Shown here: one piece after another, positions 17,373 to 25,619 of the stretch
How the letters are laid out: every line of letters begins with the position of its first letter
Position numbering within the stretch: the stretch's first letter is position 1
Translations under genes and position numbers: made by a program
The notes under the pieces: generated by a model
What the model saw: only the letters and a program-made list of their open reading frames with translations
The model's database searches: none
Told to the model about the DNA's origin: nothing
From: Rhodobacteraceae bacterium HTCC2083
Lineage (GTDB): Bacteria; Pseudomonadota; Alphaproteobacteria; Rhodobacterales; Rhodobacteraceae
Assembly (NCBI GenBank): GCA_000156115.1
Contig: DS995276.1
Span: 686,017 to 750,016, forward strand
Direction of reading: 5' to 3'
DNA length: 64,000 nucleotides

Positions 17373-18088
17373 GTCACAGGTTTCCCGCCGTTGACCTCAA
17401 GCAGCGCGCCGCACATATAGCGCGCCTCATCCGAGGCAAGGAAAGCGACCACATCGGCGATATCTTCGGGCTCTGCGATGCGGCCCAACGGGACCGATAC
17501 GTTCAGCTCGGAGATCGCAGCATCAGGATCGAAGCCGCGCAATTCAAAACCGGAGCGGATCATCGGTGTGTTGACCTCATTGGGACAGACCGCATTCACA
17601 CGAATATTTTGATGCGCATGATCGCGCCCCAAACATTGGGTTAGCGAGGCCACCGCTGCCTTTGACATTATGTAGATCGGATGATCGGGACCAGGGTGCA
17701 CGCCCCAGCAGGACGCTGTGTTCACGATTGCCCCACCCCCTGCATATGCCATGATCGGGATCGCAGCACGGCACAGACGAAACGGCGCTTCCACATTCAC
17801 CGCGAGGGAGCGCGTTAGATCTTCATCGCTCGCCTCCGTGATCTTACCGCGCGTGATAATGCCCGCGTTGTTTACCAATATATCGAGGCCACCCAAACGC
17901 TCTGCAACGCGCGCGGGCAAGTCATCACAAAATCCGGCCTCCATCAGATCGCCATCAAAGTCGCTGCCTGCGCGATCTGTTGTTGCCACCTCTGCGCCAC
18001 CCTTGCGCAAAACTTCAACAATCGCGCGGCCTATGCCACCAGCAGCGCCCGTAACCAATGCTTTCTTTCCCACAAACCGCATCTTCAT
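17369..18088 (-). CDS. Short-chain dehydrogenase/reductase
   Basis: The product is 239 residues. The SDR motifs are TGAAGGIGRAI, LVNNAG, the serine in VNTASCWG and YIMSK, in which YxxxK is kept. After the beta2 strand it reads TTDRAG, with an aspartate that favours NAD. It differs clearly from the neighbouring SDR, so the pair are two separate enzymes rather than a recent duplication. Its start lies 46 bases after the end of the MttB-like gene. The bases before its ATG (GGAAAG) lie in a stretch resembling the dispersed repeat noted at 32055 and 63870. Confidence 0.88.
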   Translation of the reverse strand: MKMRFVGKKALVTGAAGGIGRAIVEVLRKGGAEVATTDRAGSDFDGDLMEAGFCDDLPARVAERLGGLDILVNNAGIITRGKITEASDEDLTRSLAVNVEAPFRLCRAAIPIMAYAGGGAIVNTASCWGVHPGPDHPIYIMSKAAVASLTQCLGRDHAHQNIRVNAVCPNEVNTPMIRSGFELRGFDPDAAISELNVSVPLGRIAEPEDIADVVAFLASDEARYMCGALLEVNGGKPVT

Positions 18089-18134
18089 CTTTCCAAATCG
18101 ACTTCTCCCGGAGGGTACCCAATAATTTCACCCA

Positions 18135-19685
18135 CTAATGATCTTGATTGAGTGCATCCGCTGCCGGAATCTCCTTCTCGCGGCGCGCGATGTAATCCAA
18201 AAGTGCCTCGTTCACGCCTGCATCAAGCTTAGGTTCTTGATACTCCCCAAGCATCGCGCGCACGGTGCCAAGTGCGCGTTCGTTAATCTCTACGCCGCCA
18301 TCTGCCTGCCATTGCTCTATGGAGTTATTGTCAAACAACTCCGGCATGAAATAGGCGCGTTGAAAATTCTCCAGCGTATGCGGATGCCCAAGGTAATGCC
18401 CGCCTGAACCCACATCACGCACGGCAGCAAGCCCTTCGGAAAAGTCATCCCAGTTGATCCCCTGTGCCATGCGGTAGGCCATCGCGCATTGCTCTGCGTC
18501 CACCACGAATTTCGCCATAGAACAATGCATCCCCGCTTCATTCCAACCTGCAGAATGCCAGATGTAATTTGCACCTGACATCATCACAGCCATCAAAGTC
18601 GTTGCACTTTCATAACCTGCTTGCGCATCGAAGGTCTTTGACCCTCCCAGCGTATTAGAAGTCCGCCAAGGCACGCCATAAAAACGCGCCATCTGACCAA
18701 TCATCATGTTCATCAAGCTGATCTCCGGCGTGCCTGCCATAGGCGCACCGGACTTCATCGACACTGTGCTGAGGTAGTGCCCGTATATCGCAGGCGCACC
18801 TTTGCGGATCACTTGCGTATAGGCCAAAGCGCTGAGCGCTTCCGCGTTGAGTTGCGCAACGGTCGGGGCAACAGAGGCGGGCGTATTGGCACCGCCCAAA
18901 ACGAAAGGCGAGCAAAGCACGGGTTGATTGCGCCGCGAAAACGCTCGCAAGGCACCAAGCATAGTTTCGTCCCACACAAGCGGGGAATTACCGTTGCAAT
19001 TGCCCGTCACGACGGGGTGCGTCTCAAGAAAATCCTCGCCAAAGAGGATCGCAGCCATGTCGAGCACATCTTCCGCGTTCTTCGGGCTCGTAGTCATGCC
19101 CATGAACGTTTTGTCGCTATGCTTCATCGACGAATATGTGATGCGCAAATGGCGTTGGCTGATCGGGTGATCATAGGGTTCTACAATGTGATGTGCGGAG
19201 GAATGCATCGCGGGCAGCATGTGGCTGAGCTTGTGAAAATTCGCCAGATCATCGAGCGTCGGGTTGCGGCGCACATCGTCCAGATCTCGCAGGAAAGGCG
19301 CTCCTGTCATCGGGATAAAGATCGAATGATCCTTACCAAACGGCAGATTATTCGCCGGGTTGCGCGCGTGATAGGTGAAGGTTTCAGGGATCGTGGCAAT
19401 CAATTCACGCACCAAAGCGCGATCCAGATGCACCGTTTCCCCACGCACATCCGCCCCGACGCGTCGCCAATCCTCTAAAGCGATGTCATCGCGAAAGACC
19501 ACACCTACATTTTCGAGGATATCCATCGAGGCGTCATCGATCCTCCGGATCTCTTCCGGACTCATCGGTTCGGTCAAGGGAATCCCGCGTTTGAGCGCAG
19601 GGAGCATCGTCACATCACGAGTCTGGCGCATCGAGCGACGCGCACCGCGACCACGGCGGGAGGTTCCAACGGCATCAACACTCAT
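18135..19685 (-). CDS. MttB-family (trimethylamine methyltransferase-like) protein, non-pyrrolysine type
   Basis: The product is 516 residues and belongs to the MttB superfamily by its overall pattern (LTEPMSPEEIRRIDDASMDILENVGVVF at the start; PVVTGNCNGNSPLVWDETML; YLSTVSMKSGAPMAGTPE; SGANYIWHSAGWNE). The frame is continuous with no internal TAG, so it is a non-pyrrolysine member, like the glycine betaine, proline betaine, carnitine and butyrobetaine demethylases known in bacteria. Those pass a methyl group from a quaternary amine to a corrinoid protein. No corrinoid protein or cobalamin reactivase is in the window. It sits in the middle of the nine-gene operon and overlaps the small upstream gene as ATGA. 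Confidence 0.9.
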   Translation of the reverse strand: MSVDAVGTSRRGRGARRSMRQTRDVTMLPALKRGIPLTEPMSPEEIRRIDDASMDILENVGVVFRDDIALEDWRRVGADVRGETVHLDRALVRELIATIPETFTYHARNPANNLPFGKDHSIFIPMTGAPFLRDLDDVRRNPTLDDLANFHKLSHMLPAMHSSAHHIVEPYDHPISQRHLRITYSSMKHSDKTFMGMTTSPKNAEDVLDMAAILFGEDFLETHPVVTGNCNGNSPLVWDETMLGALRAFSRRNQPVLCSPFVLGGANTPASVAPTVAQLNAEALSALAYTQVIRKGAPAIYGHYLSTVSMKSGAPMAGTPEISLMNMMIGQMARFYGVPWRTSNTLGGSKTFDAQAGYESATTLMAVMMSGANYIWHSAGWNEAGMHCSMAKFVVDAEQCAMAYRMAQGINWDDFSEGLAAVRDVGSGGHYLGHPHTLENFQRAYFMPELFDNNSIEQWQADGGVEINERALGTVRAMLGEYQEPKLDAGVNEALLDYIARREKEIPAADALNQDH

Positions 19686-20008
19686 GGCTGGTATCCTATA
19701 TATGTCAGATCTCGCAAAGATTTGGGATCAGATTTCGCAAATGGCGCAGGCAAGGGGTTCGGTAAAGATAGCGATGCGGAGGCCAGAATGTGATCCACTT
19801 CATTCAGTCGAATTATCATCGCGCGAAACTGACGTTCCTCAGCGCTTGCATCTTCGCCACCGTAAAAACGGACCTCTACCAAGCTTGTCGGGGGCGTTTC
19901 GATGATCGCTTCGAACTGGGTTATGACGGTCGGATCATTCGCGCTGATATCTCGCGTGAAATCGCGCAAGGTCTGATCAAATCCTCCTGCCGCTAAGGTC
20001 TGAGCCAT
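19682..20008 (-). CDS. Small protein of unknown function in the MttB operon
   Basis: The product is 108 residues from the ATG at 20008, preceded by a strong GGAGGG; the frame is open to 20056. There is no signal peptide, membrane segment or cysteine pair. The sequence is acidic in the middle (EVRFYGGEDASAEERQFRAM) and ends LTYIGYQP. I do not recognise it. Its position, coupled by ATGA to the MttB-like gene, suggests it may be a partner or chaperone of that enzyme. Confidence 0.65.
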   Translation of the reverse strand: MAQTLAAGGFDQTLRDFTRDISANDPTVITQFEAIIETPPTSLVEVRFYGGEDASAEERQFRAMIIRLNEVDHILASASLSLPNPLPAPFAKSDPKSLRDLTYIGYQP

Positions 20009-20057
20009 CAATAGTCCCTCCGTCGGTATCAGCGAACGTAACGCGATGCGGATCATA

Positions 20058-20813
20058 TCAGCCCTTCACCCGTTCGCTTAAAATCTGCATAATTTGAACA
20101 ATTGTCGCTTTCGTATCCGCCGCCTCCATCGCGTCCACGACCGCACGATTGAGCGTGTTGGGCGAGGCGAGTGCGGAGCGGGCGTCCAAAATCCTGCCCT
20201 GCCCGTCCTTCGGAACATCGCGCATGAAACCCGCGACGAGCGAAGCGACATAAGTGTCTGCACAAACGGGGTTTCCAGTTTGCGCGCCGAGCCAGTCTGC
20301 GCCGTCTTTCATTATTGTAAGCACACTCGAAAGCAGCGCAGAGGCGGCGAAGTAATCTGCGATCTGGCTTTCCTCTCTGAGTTCGATCACGGGGTTTTCG
20401 GGGCTGAACAGATTGGCGAGCGGCTCGGACTTGGGAAAGGCAGGCAAAGGACAACCGCCGCGTTCGAGAAAGCCGATGGGGATGGTGATGGAAATGTCAG
20501 TAGCGGGCACAACAGCGCTAGAGAGTTCGGCAAGCGACGGGCCAGACATGACAGAAATGATCTGCTGGTCTGCGCGAAATGTGAGCGGTGTTGTGACTTC
20601 TTCCCACACCGCGGGGCGCAAGCACAGGAAGATGATGTCGCAGCTATCCACAACACCTTGGTTTGACGCAATTTTCGCACCTACGGATGCGGCCAAGTCT
20701 GCTGCCACATCTGCCCCGCGTTCTGACACCGTGACTTCGTGCCCTTGGGACGCGAGGAACCTCACCATGGGTGCTGCGATATGGCCCGTGCCGATGAACC
20801 CTATGCGGCTCAT
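20058..20813 (-). CDS. NAD(P)-binding reductase resembling pyrroline-5-carboxylate reductase
   Basis: The product is 251 residues. It opens with IGFIGTGHIAAPMVRFLASQ, a Rossmann motif as in ProC and beta-hydroxyacid dehydrogenases, followed by CDIIFLCLRPAVW as in ProC. The C-terminal helical half includes ADTYVASLVAGFMRDVP and LASPNTLNRAVVDAME, positions where ProC has its dimerisation and substrate segment. A role in reducing a cyclic or linear imine is plausible. It overlaps the aldehyde dehydrogenase gene as ATGA. Confidence 0.75.
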   Translation of the reverse strand: MSRIGFIGTGHIAAPMVRFLASQGHEVTVSERGADVAADLAASVGAKIASNQGVVDSCDIIFLCLRPAVWEEVTTPLTFRADQQIISVMSGPSLAELSSAVVPATDISITIPIGFLERGGCPLPAFPKSEPLANLFSPENPVIELREESQIADYFAASALLSSVLTIMKDGADWLGAQTGNPVCADTYVASLVAGFMRDVPKDGQGRILDARSALASPNTLNRAVVDAMEAADTKATIVQIMQILSERVKG

Positions 20814-22300
20814 GTCAGGCTATCCGCATCATTTGGATCGCTCAGATCGACCCAAATCGTTTTGAGTTCAGTATATTGATCATGAGCGTGAATACCATTG
20901 TCACGTCCTCCAAAACCGGACTGCTTGTAGCCACCAAACGGCGTTGCGATATCGCCTTCGCCGTAGCAATTCACCGTCACAGTACCTGCACGGATCGCAC
21001 GCGCCGCACGCAAAGCACGGCGGGTGTTAGCAGTGAACACGGACGCGGCCAAGCCATAGTCCGTGTCATTGGCCAAAGCGATCGCTTCCTCGTCACTTGC
21101 CACTGTCAGCACGCTTAAGATAGGGCCAAAAATCTCCTCCCGCGCGCGGGGATCCTCTTTGCTAAGATCATAAACCGTCGGCATCACGTAAGGGCCGTCT
21201 TGAGTGCCACCAACAAGCGCTTCGCCCTTGAGGTAGCTCGCCACTTTGCTGCAATGCTCTGCATCAATCAGCGCGCCAAGGTGGTTTTGCGGATCAAGCG
21301 GATCGCCTGTCTTCCACTCGCGCATTTGCGCGGTGATGTGGCCAAGCAGCTCATCCTTCACGCCTTCATGCACGATTAGACGAGACGCGGCAGAACAGTT
21401 TTCGCCCATGTTCCAGAACGCAGCACTGACCACATGCGCCGCCACATGCCCCAGGTTTTCAGCGTCTTCCAAGACAACCGCAGGGTTCTTGCCACCGCAC
21501 TCGAGCACTGTCTTCTTGAGGTTGCTATCAGCCGCGTAGCGCAAAAAACGGCGGCCCGTCTCAGTCGAGCCGGTGAAGGTGACCATATCCACATCCATGT
21601 GCATTCCGAGGGGTTCGCCAACAGATGGGCCATCGCCCGGTAGCACTTGCAGGACGCCACGTGGAATGCCTGCTTCCATCGCCAATTCCGCGACGCGCAA
21701 GGCAGTCAATGATGTCTGCTCTGCTGGTTTCACGATTACAGAACACCCCGCGGCCAGCGCAGGACCGATCTTCCACGCGAGCATCAGCAAAGGGAAATTC
21801 CAAGGCAGGATCGCCGCGACAACACCAATTGGTTCGCGCACGATCATGGAGATCGCATCATCCCCCGTCGGGCTGGTTTGATCGTAGATCTTATCAATCG
21901 CTTCAGCGTGCCATTTGATCGTGGCAATCGCTTCGGAGATGTCAACGTTTTCGCAATCGGCGATTGGTTTGCCGCTCTCAAGGCTTTCTATCACTGCCAG
22001 CTCACGCTTGTTGCGGGTCATGAGCTTGGCAAGACGGATCAAAATATCCTTACGTTCCGAAGGATGTGTGGTTTTCCACGCACCCCCGTCGAATGCCTCG
22101 CGCGCCTTGGTAACAGCGGTGTTCACATCGTCAGCGCCACAGGCGGCGATGGTGCAAATTTCTTCCCCTGTTGCGGGGTTCACTGTCACCAAAGGCGCGC
22201 CTGTACCCGCCCGGAAACCGCCATCAATGAAGGCGGAGCGTGGGAAATTGATCTCATCGGCAATCGCAGTATACTCAGCACGGGTCAGTAAATCGCTCAT
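20810..22300 (-). CDS. NAD(P)-dependent aldehyde dehydrogenase
   Basis: The product is 496 residues, full length for the ALDH superfamily. Seen: PWNFPLLMLAWKIGPALAAG, FTGSTETGRRFL, the catalytic glutamate in LECGGKNPAVV, the nucleophile in NMGENCSAASR and a C-terminal FGGYKQSGFGGRDNG. It most resembles gamma-glutamyl-aminobutyraldehyde/betaine-aldehyde type dehydrogenases. In the operon it would oxidise the aldehyde left after amine removal. The start overlaps the DapA-like gene stop as ATGA. Confidence 0.93.
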   Translation of the reverse strand: MSDLLTRAEYTAIADEINFPRSAFIDGGFRAGTGAPLVTVNPATGEEICTIAACGADDVNTAVTKAREAFDGGAWKTTHPSERKDILIRLAKLMTRNKRELAVIESLESGKPIADCENVDISEAIATIKWHAEAIDKIYDQTSPTGDDAISMIVREPIGVVAAILPWNFPLLMLAWKIGPALAAGCSVIVKPAEQTSLTALRVAELAMEAGIPRGVLQVLPGDGPSVGEPLGMHMDVDMVTFTGSTETGRRFLRYAADSNLKKTVLECGGKNPAVVLEDAENLGHVAAHVVSAAFWNMGENCSAASRLIVHEGVKDELLGHITAQMREWKTGDPLDPQNHLGALIDAEHCSKVASYLKGEALVGGTQDGPYVMPTVYDLSKEDPRAREEIFGPILSVLTVASDEEAIALANDTDYGLAASVFTANTRRALRAARAIRAGTVTVNCYGEGDIATPFGGYKQSGFGGRDNGIHAHDQYTELKTIWVDLSDPNDADSLT

Positions 22301-23205
22301 GCGCTCTCTCCTTCAATCGCAGCAAGCGCTGCATCCATAGTGCGGATCACTTGATCCAATTCACGTTTGTCATCTTTATTCAGTGCCAGCATCGGGCGGC
22401 GCGGTGGCCCTGCCGGAATGCCACGCAATGTCAGGCCATGTTTAATGCATTGCACGAACTTGCCGCCCTGCTCTAACACGCGCATCAAAGGCAGCATCGC
22501 TGACATGATTGCGCGGCCCTTAGTGAAGTCACCCTCGACTGCGCAGGCTTGGTACAAAGCGATATGCGCGTGTGGGGCAAAGTTGGATCCAGCACACACC
22601 CAAGACCGCGCACCCCACGCGAAAAACTCAAGCGCTTGATCATCCATACCGCAGCTCATCTGGATATGGGGGTAATCGCGCGCGAGCATGTGGACACGGT
22701 TGATATCGCCAGAACTTTCCTTGATCGCGCAGAAATTCGGTGAGCGACCCAAACGATCCAACACTTCATCATCCATATTCACCGACATGCGCCCTGGGTA
22801 GTTATACAGCATCGCAGGTAGATTCGCGGCGCGATCAATCGCGAGACAGTGCATCGCGATTTCGCGGCTATTGGGGTAGGCATAAGGCGGTGTAGCGATC
22901 AACAAACCATCCGCACCATTGGCTTTGGCTTGCTGCGCATACTCGATGCTTTCTTCCGTGCGGATCGCACCTGTGCCGACGATCATCGGGAGACGCTCTT
23001 TGATCAGCTCGCGACACAGGCCCATCATGTAGACGCGCTCTTTCATGCTCATAGCGTAATACTCGCCGGTGGTGCCCGCGACGATGAGGCCATGCACACC
23101 GGCGTCGATCAAATACTCGACTGTGCGTTCCAGCGCGTCTTTGTTGAGGGTGAAATCGCCGTTAAACGGAGTCACCAAAGGCGTGTATATGCCTTCAAAT
23201 TTCAT
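22297..23205 (-). CDS. DapA-superfamily lyase/deaminase
   Basis: The product is 302 residues from the ATG at 23205, chosen for its AGGAGA site; a longer frame to 23307 overlaps the GntR gene. Family residues: AGTTGEYYAM (the GTTGE phosphate/carboxylate loop), the catalytic tyrosine in LYNYPGRMS, and the Schiff-base lysine in AIKESSGD. The superfamily includes dihydrodipicolinate synthase, keto-sugar aldolases and pyrroline-hydroxycarboxylate deaminase. True DapA is unlikely in this catabolic setting, next to GntR and ALDH. An aldolase or dehydrating deaminase is more probable. Confidence 0.88.
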   Translation of the reverse strand: MKFEGIYTPLVTPFNGDFTLNKDALERTVEYLIDAGVHGLIVAGTTGEYYAMSMKERVYMMGLCRELIKERLPMIVGTGAIRTEESIEYAQQAKANGADGLLIATPPYAYPNSREIAMHCLAIDRAANLPAMLYNYPGRMSVNMDDEVLDRLGRSPNFCAIKESSGDINRVHMLARDYPHIQMSCGMDDQALEFFAWGARSWVCAGSNFAPHAHIALYQACAVEGDFTKGRAIMSAMLPLMRVLEQGGKFVQCIKHGLTLRGIPAGPPRRPMLALNKDDKRELDQVIRTMDAALAAIEGESA

Positions 23206-23206
23206 C

Positions 23207-23905
23207 TTAAGTCTCCTGTCGTGCGGTGTCGTCGGGCAAAGGATCGGGCCAAACGTAGCGTTCAATGTCTTCGCGGCTGAGCGCCCAATGATCGAGGGTG
23301 ATTTCAACGGCTTCCTCAGCGCTGCGACGCGAGATGGCGTCGATCAGCAAGTCATGATGATGCGCGGATTGGTCAATGCGCGCGCTGTCTTGCGGCGCGA
23401 CTCCACGATAAAAGCGTTGCGACATGCGCGTATGATCAATCAGCAAGCGTCCCACCGCGGGGATGAGATAGGAATTGGCAGACATCGTTCCTATGATCTC
23501 ATGAAAACGGTGATTAGCGAGCGCCATAGCACCTGCATCCTGCGTACCTTTGGATTTGGTGAAATCGAATTGCGCGGCTTTGAGCGCAGTGATCTGATCC
23601 ATCGTAGCGTTCTCGGCGGCAAGGCGGGAGATTGCGCAGTAAACGATGGGTGCAGTTTGAAAGAATTGGCGCATAGCTGAAAAATCCATCGCAGAAACCA
23701 AAGCGCCTTTATTGGCTTCCAGGCTGATGAAACCTTCGCCTGCGAGACGCTGCAAAACTTCGCGTAATGGCGTGCGTGACAGACCATAAGCAGCGCTCAG
23801 CGACACTTCATCCAGCATCGCCCCCGGCGCAAGCGCAAGTGTCAGCACACGGGTCTTTAGATCTGCAATACAGGCGTCTTTTTTGGACATGTCGAGGCGA
23901 CTCAC
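23207..23905 (-). CDS. GntR-family regulator with FCD domain
   Basis: The product is 232 residues if the GTG at 23905 is used; the ATG at 23890 is an alternative. The winged helix reads LDEVSLSAAYGLSRTPLREVLQRL, and the all-helical FCD ligand domain follows (MALANHRFHEII, then RIDQSAHHHDLLIDAI with the histidines that hold metal or carboxylate). It is the first gene of the nine-gene leftward operon, one base before the DapA-like gene, and a palindromic operator lies directly upstream. It is likely the local repressor, relieved by a pathway intermediate. Confidence 0.9.
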   Translation of the reverse strand: MSRLDMSKKDACIADLKTRVLTLALAPGAMLDEVSLSAAYGLSRTPLREVLQRLAGEGFISLEANKGALVSAMDFSAMRQFFQTAPIVYCAISRLAAENATMDQITALKAAQFDFTKSKGTQDAGAMALANHRFHEIIGTMSANSYLIPAVGRLLIDHTRMSQRFYRGVAPQDSARIDQSAHHHDLLIDAISRRSAEEAVEITLDHWALSREDIERYVWPDPLPDDTARQET

Positions 23906-23941
23906 TTCTTTTTGTATTCACTTTGTATACAAAAAGAGAAG
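23905..23941. promoter_or_regulatory. Probable GntR/FCD operator
   Basis: A perfect palindrome TTTGTATACAAA (23922-23933) is nested in a larger inverted repeat with arms at 23905-23917 and 23927-23941 (TTTTTGTAT against ATACAAAAA). GTATAC-centred dyads are typical for FCD-type GntR proteins. The site abuts the start of the GntR gene, which points to autoregulation of the operon. Confidence 0.65.
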
Positions 23942-23960
23942 CGATCTATCCTGTTTGCGA

Positions 23961-23992
23961 CTAAGTCCAGTTGCATTGCCAGATAGGGCCAG
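23961..23992 (-). promoter_or_regulatory. Pair of TauR-like sites between the MttB operon and tauR
   Basis: On the minus strand CTGGCCCTAT (23992-23983) and CTGGACTTAG (23970-23961) repeat 22 bases apart. CTGGACTTA matches nine of ten positions of the recalled TauR motif, and CTGGCCCTAT occurs identically before tpa. The orientation relative to the leftward operon is the same as at tpa. The distal site ends only 14 bases before the tauR start, so autoregulation of tauR is an alternative reading. Confidence 0.6.
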
Positions 23993-24005
23993 AGTATGGT
24001 GAGCC

Positions 24006-25475
24006 ATGACCATTTCAATTGATACGTTTTTTCTGGATCCAGACTCGCAAGGCACTTTGCAGTCACAGATCCAACAGATGATCGCGCAAGGCATTTTGTC
24101 GGGGCGTTATTCCAAGGGGGAAAAGCTGCCTTCGTCGCGTAAGCTCGCCACGCACTTGGGGATTAGCCGGATCACTGTCACGCTCGCCTATACAGAGCTA
24201 TTGGCGAATGATTATCTGACTAGTCGTGGACGGTCGGGGTATTTCGTATCAGACAATGCCCCCGAACCGCCGCAGTTTGAACCGACAAGCAAACGCGCGG
24301 ATACTGTTGATTGGTCACGCGCCATCGGGCAAAAGTTTACGGGTGGATCAGCACCGACCAAGCCCGTGGATTGGCAGAAATACAAATATCCGTTCATCTA
24401 TGGGCAGGTCGACAAAAGCCTGTTTGATCACGCCAACTGGCGCTTGTGTGCGTTGCAGGCCCTAGGCACGCGCGACTTTTCCGCGCTGACGGCAGATTAT
24501 TATGATCAGGATGATCCACAACTGATAGAGTTCATTCTCCGTCATACGTTGCCCCGTCGCGGCATTGTTGCGCGCCCTGAAGAAGTGTTAATAACAGTGG
24601 GCGCACAAAACGCGCTTTGGCTGACTGCGCAGATCCTTTTGACGCAGCGCCGCACCGCCGCGATTGAGGATCCTTGTTATCATGCGTTGCGCGATGTGCT
24701 GACCCAATCGCGCTGCCACTTGTCGCCAATCCCCGTAGATCGTGACGGATTGCAGCCCGACCTAATCGAAGACGGCACAGACGTTATTTTCGCAACCCCC
24801 AGCCATCAATGCCCCACCTCCGCCACGATGCCTCATGCACGGCGCAAAGCCTTGCTGGAACGCGCGCGGGAACTGGATGCGATTATCGTTGAGGATGATT
24901 ATGAATTCGAGGTTTCGTTCCTTGGGGGGCCTATGCCTGCGCTTAAGTCGCTGGATGAAGACGGACGGGTAATTTACGTTGGCAGTTTTTCCAAGTCGAT
25001 TTTTCCGGGTTTGCGGCTGGGATATTTGGTTGGCTCTGAAGAATTCATCCGCGAGGCCCGTGCGCTGCGTGCGTCCGTTTTGCGTCATCCACCGGGGCAC
25101 ATTCAACGCACAACAGCCTATTTCCTGTCGCTCGGACATTATGACGCTTTGGTGCGCAAAATCGGCAAGATTTATCAAAAACGCCGTGAAATTATGGAGA
25201 ATGCGATCAATGAACACGAGCTTGAGATTGCTGGGCGTGGTGTTTTTGGCGGATCGAGCTTTTGGATGCGCGCACCTGAAGATGTTTCCACGGTCGAGCT
25301 GAAACTTGCCTTGATGGAGCGTGACGTCCTGATCGAAACCGGCCATCCCTATTTCGCGGCGGGCGCTGGTATCAAGAATTTCTATCGCCTTGCATATTCT
25401 TCGATTTCGCGGGGTTTGATTCCAGAAGGTGTGAGCCGCATCGCACAGGAAATATCAAAGCTATCGAGACATTAA
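24006..25475 (+). CDS. tauR: TauR, MocR-type regulator of taurine catabolism
   Basis: The product is 489 residues. Residues ~10-80 are a GntR-type winged helix (SGRYSKGEKLPSSRKLATHL, then RITVTLAYTELLANDYL). The remainder is a class I aminotransferase-like domain with the PLP lysine in YVGSFSKSIFPGLRLGYL. MocR proteins bind PLP and an amine ligand. The sequence and position (beside xsc, with tpa nearby) match TauR, known as an activator of taurine genes in Rhodobacter capsulatus. It is divergent from the GntR gene and upstream of xsc on the same strand. Confidence 0.88.
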   Translation: MTISIDTFFLDPDSQGTLQSQIQQMIAQGILSGRYSKGEKLPSSRKLATHLGISRITVTLAYTELLANDYLTSRGRSGYFVSDNAPEPPQFEPTSKRADTVDWSRAIGQKFTGGSAPTKPVDWQKYKYPFIYGQVDKSLFDHANWRLCALQALGTRDFSALTADYYDQDDPQLIEFILRHTLPRRGIVARPEEVLITVGAQNALWLTAQILLTQRRTAAIEDPCYHALRDVLTQSRCHLSPIPVDRDGLQPDLIEDGTDVIFATPSHQCPTSATMPHARRKALLERARELDAIIVEDDYEFEVSFLGGPMPALKSLDEDGRVIYVGSFSKSIFPGLRLGYLVGSEEFIREARALRASVLRHPPGHIQRTTAYFLSLGHYDALVRKIGKIYQKRREIMENAINEHELEIAGRGVFGGSSFWMRAPEDVSTVELKLALMERDVLIETGHPYFAAGAGIKNFYRLAYSSISRGLIPEGVSRIAQEISKLSRH

Positions 25476-25493
25476 GTCTCATTAATTTCTAGA

Positions 25494-25547
25494 CTGGCTA
25501 TATTTCGACATATCATCTGGCGCTAACAGGACTCACTCTGGCTCCAT
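25494..25547 (+). promoter_or_regulatory. Array of three TauR-like sites upstream of xsc
   Basis: CTGGCTATAT (25494-25503), CTGGCGCTAA (25517-25526) and CTGGCTCCAT (25538-25547) are direct repeats spaced 23 and 21 bases, about two helical turns. All keep CTGG and are T/A-rich at the end. They lie between the tauR stop and the xsc start in the direction of xsc. Individually they are weaker matches than the site at 23961, but the regular phasing supports a shared activator. Confidence 0.6.
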
Positions 25548-25566
25548 ATGAAGAGGGCAATCTGCC

Positions 25567-25592
25567 AGCCTGCTTTGCGGGCTTTTATTTAT
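25567..25592 (+). terminator. Terminator-like hairpin in the xsc upstream region
   Basis: AGCCTGC pairs with GCGGGCT around a TTT loop (one G-T pair), followed by TTTATTTATT. This is a good intrinsic-terminator shape. It may end tauR transcription, but it lies downstream of the TauR-like array and only ~28 bases before the xsc start, so it would overlap the xsc promoter or leader. Confidence 0.55.
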
Positions 25593-25619
25593 TCCAAATC
25601 TCAGTCTAGGAGCGCATCC

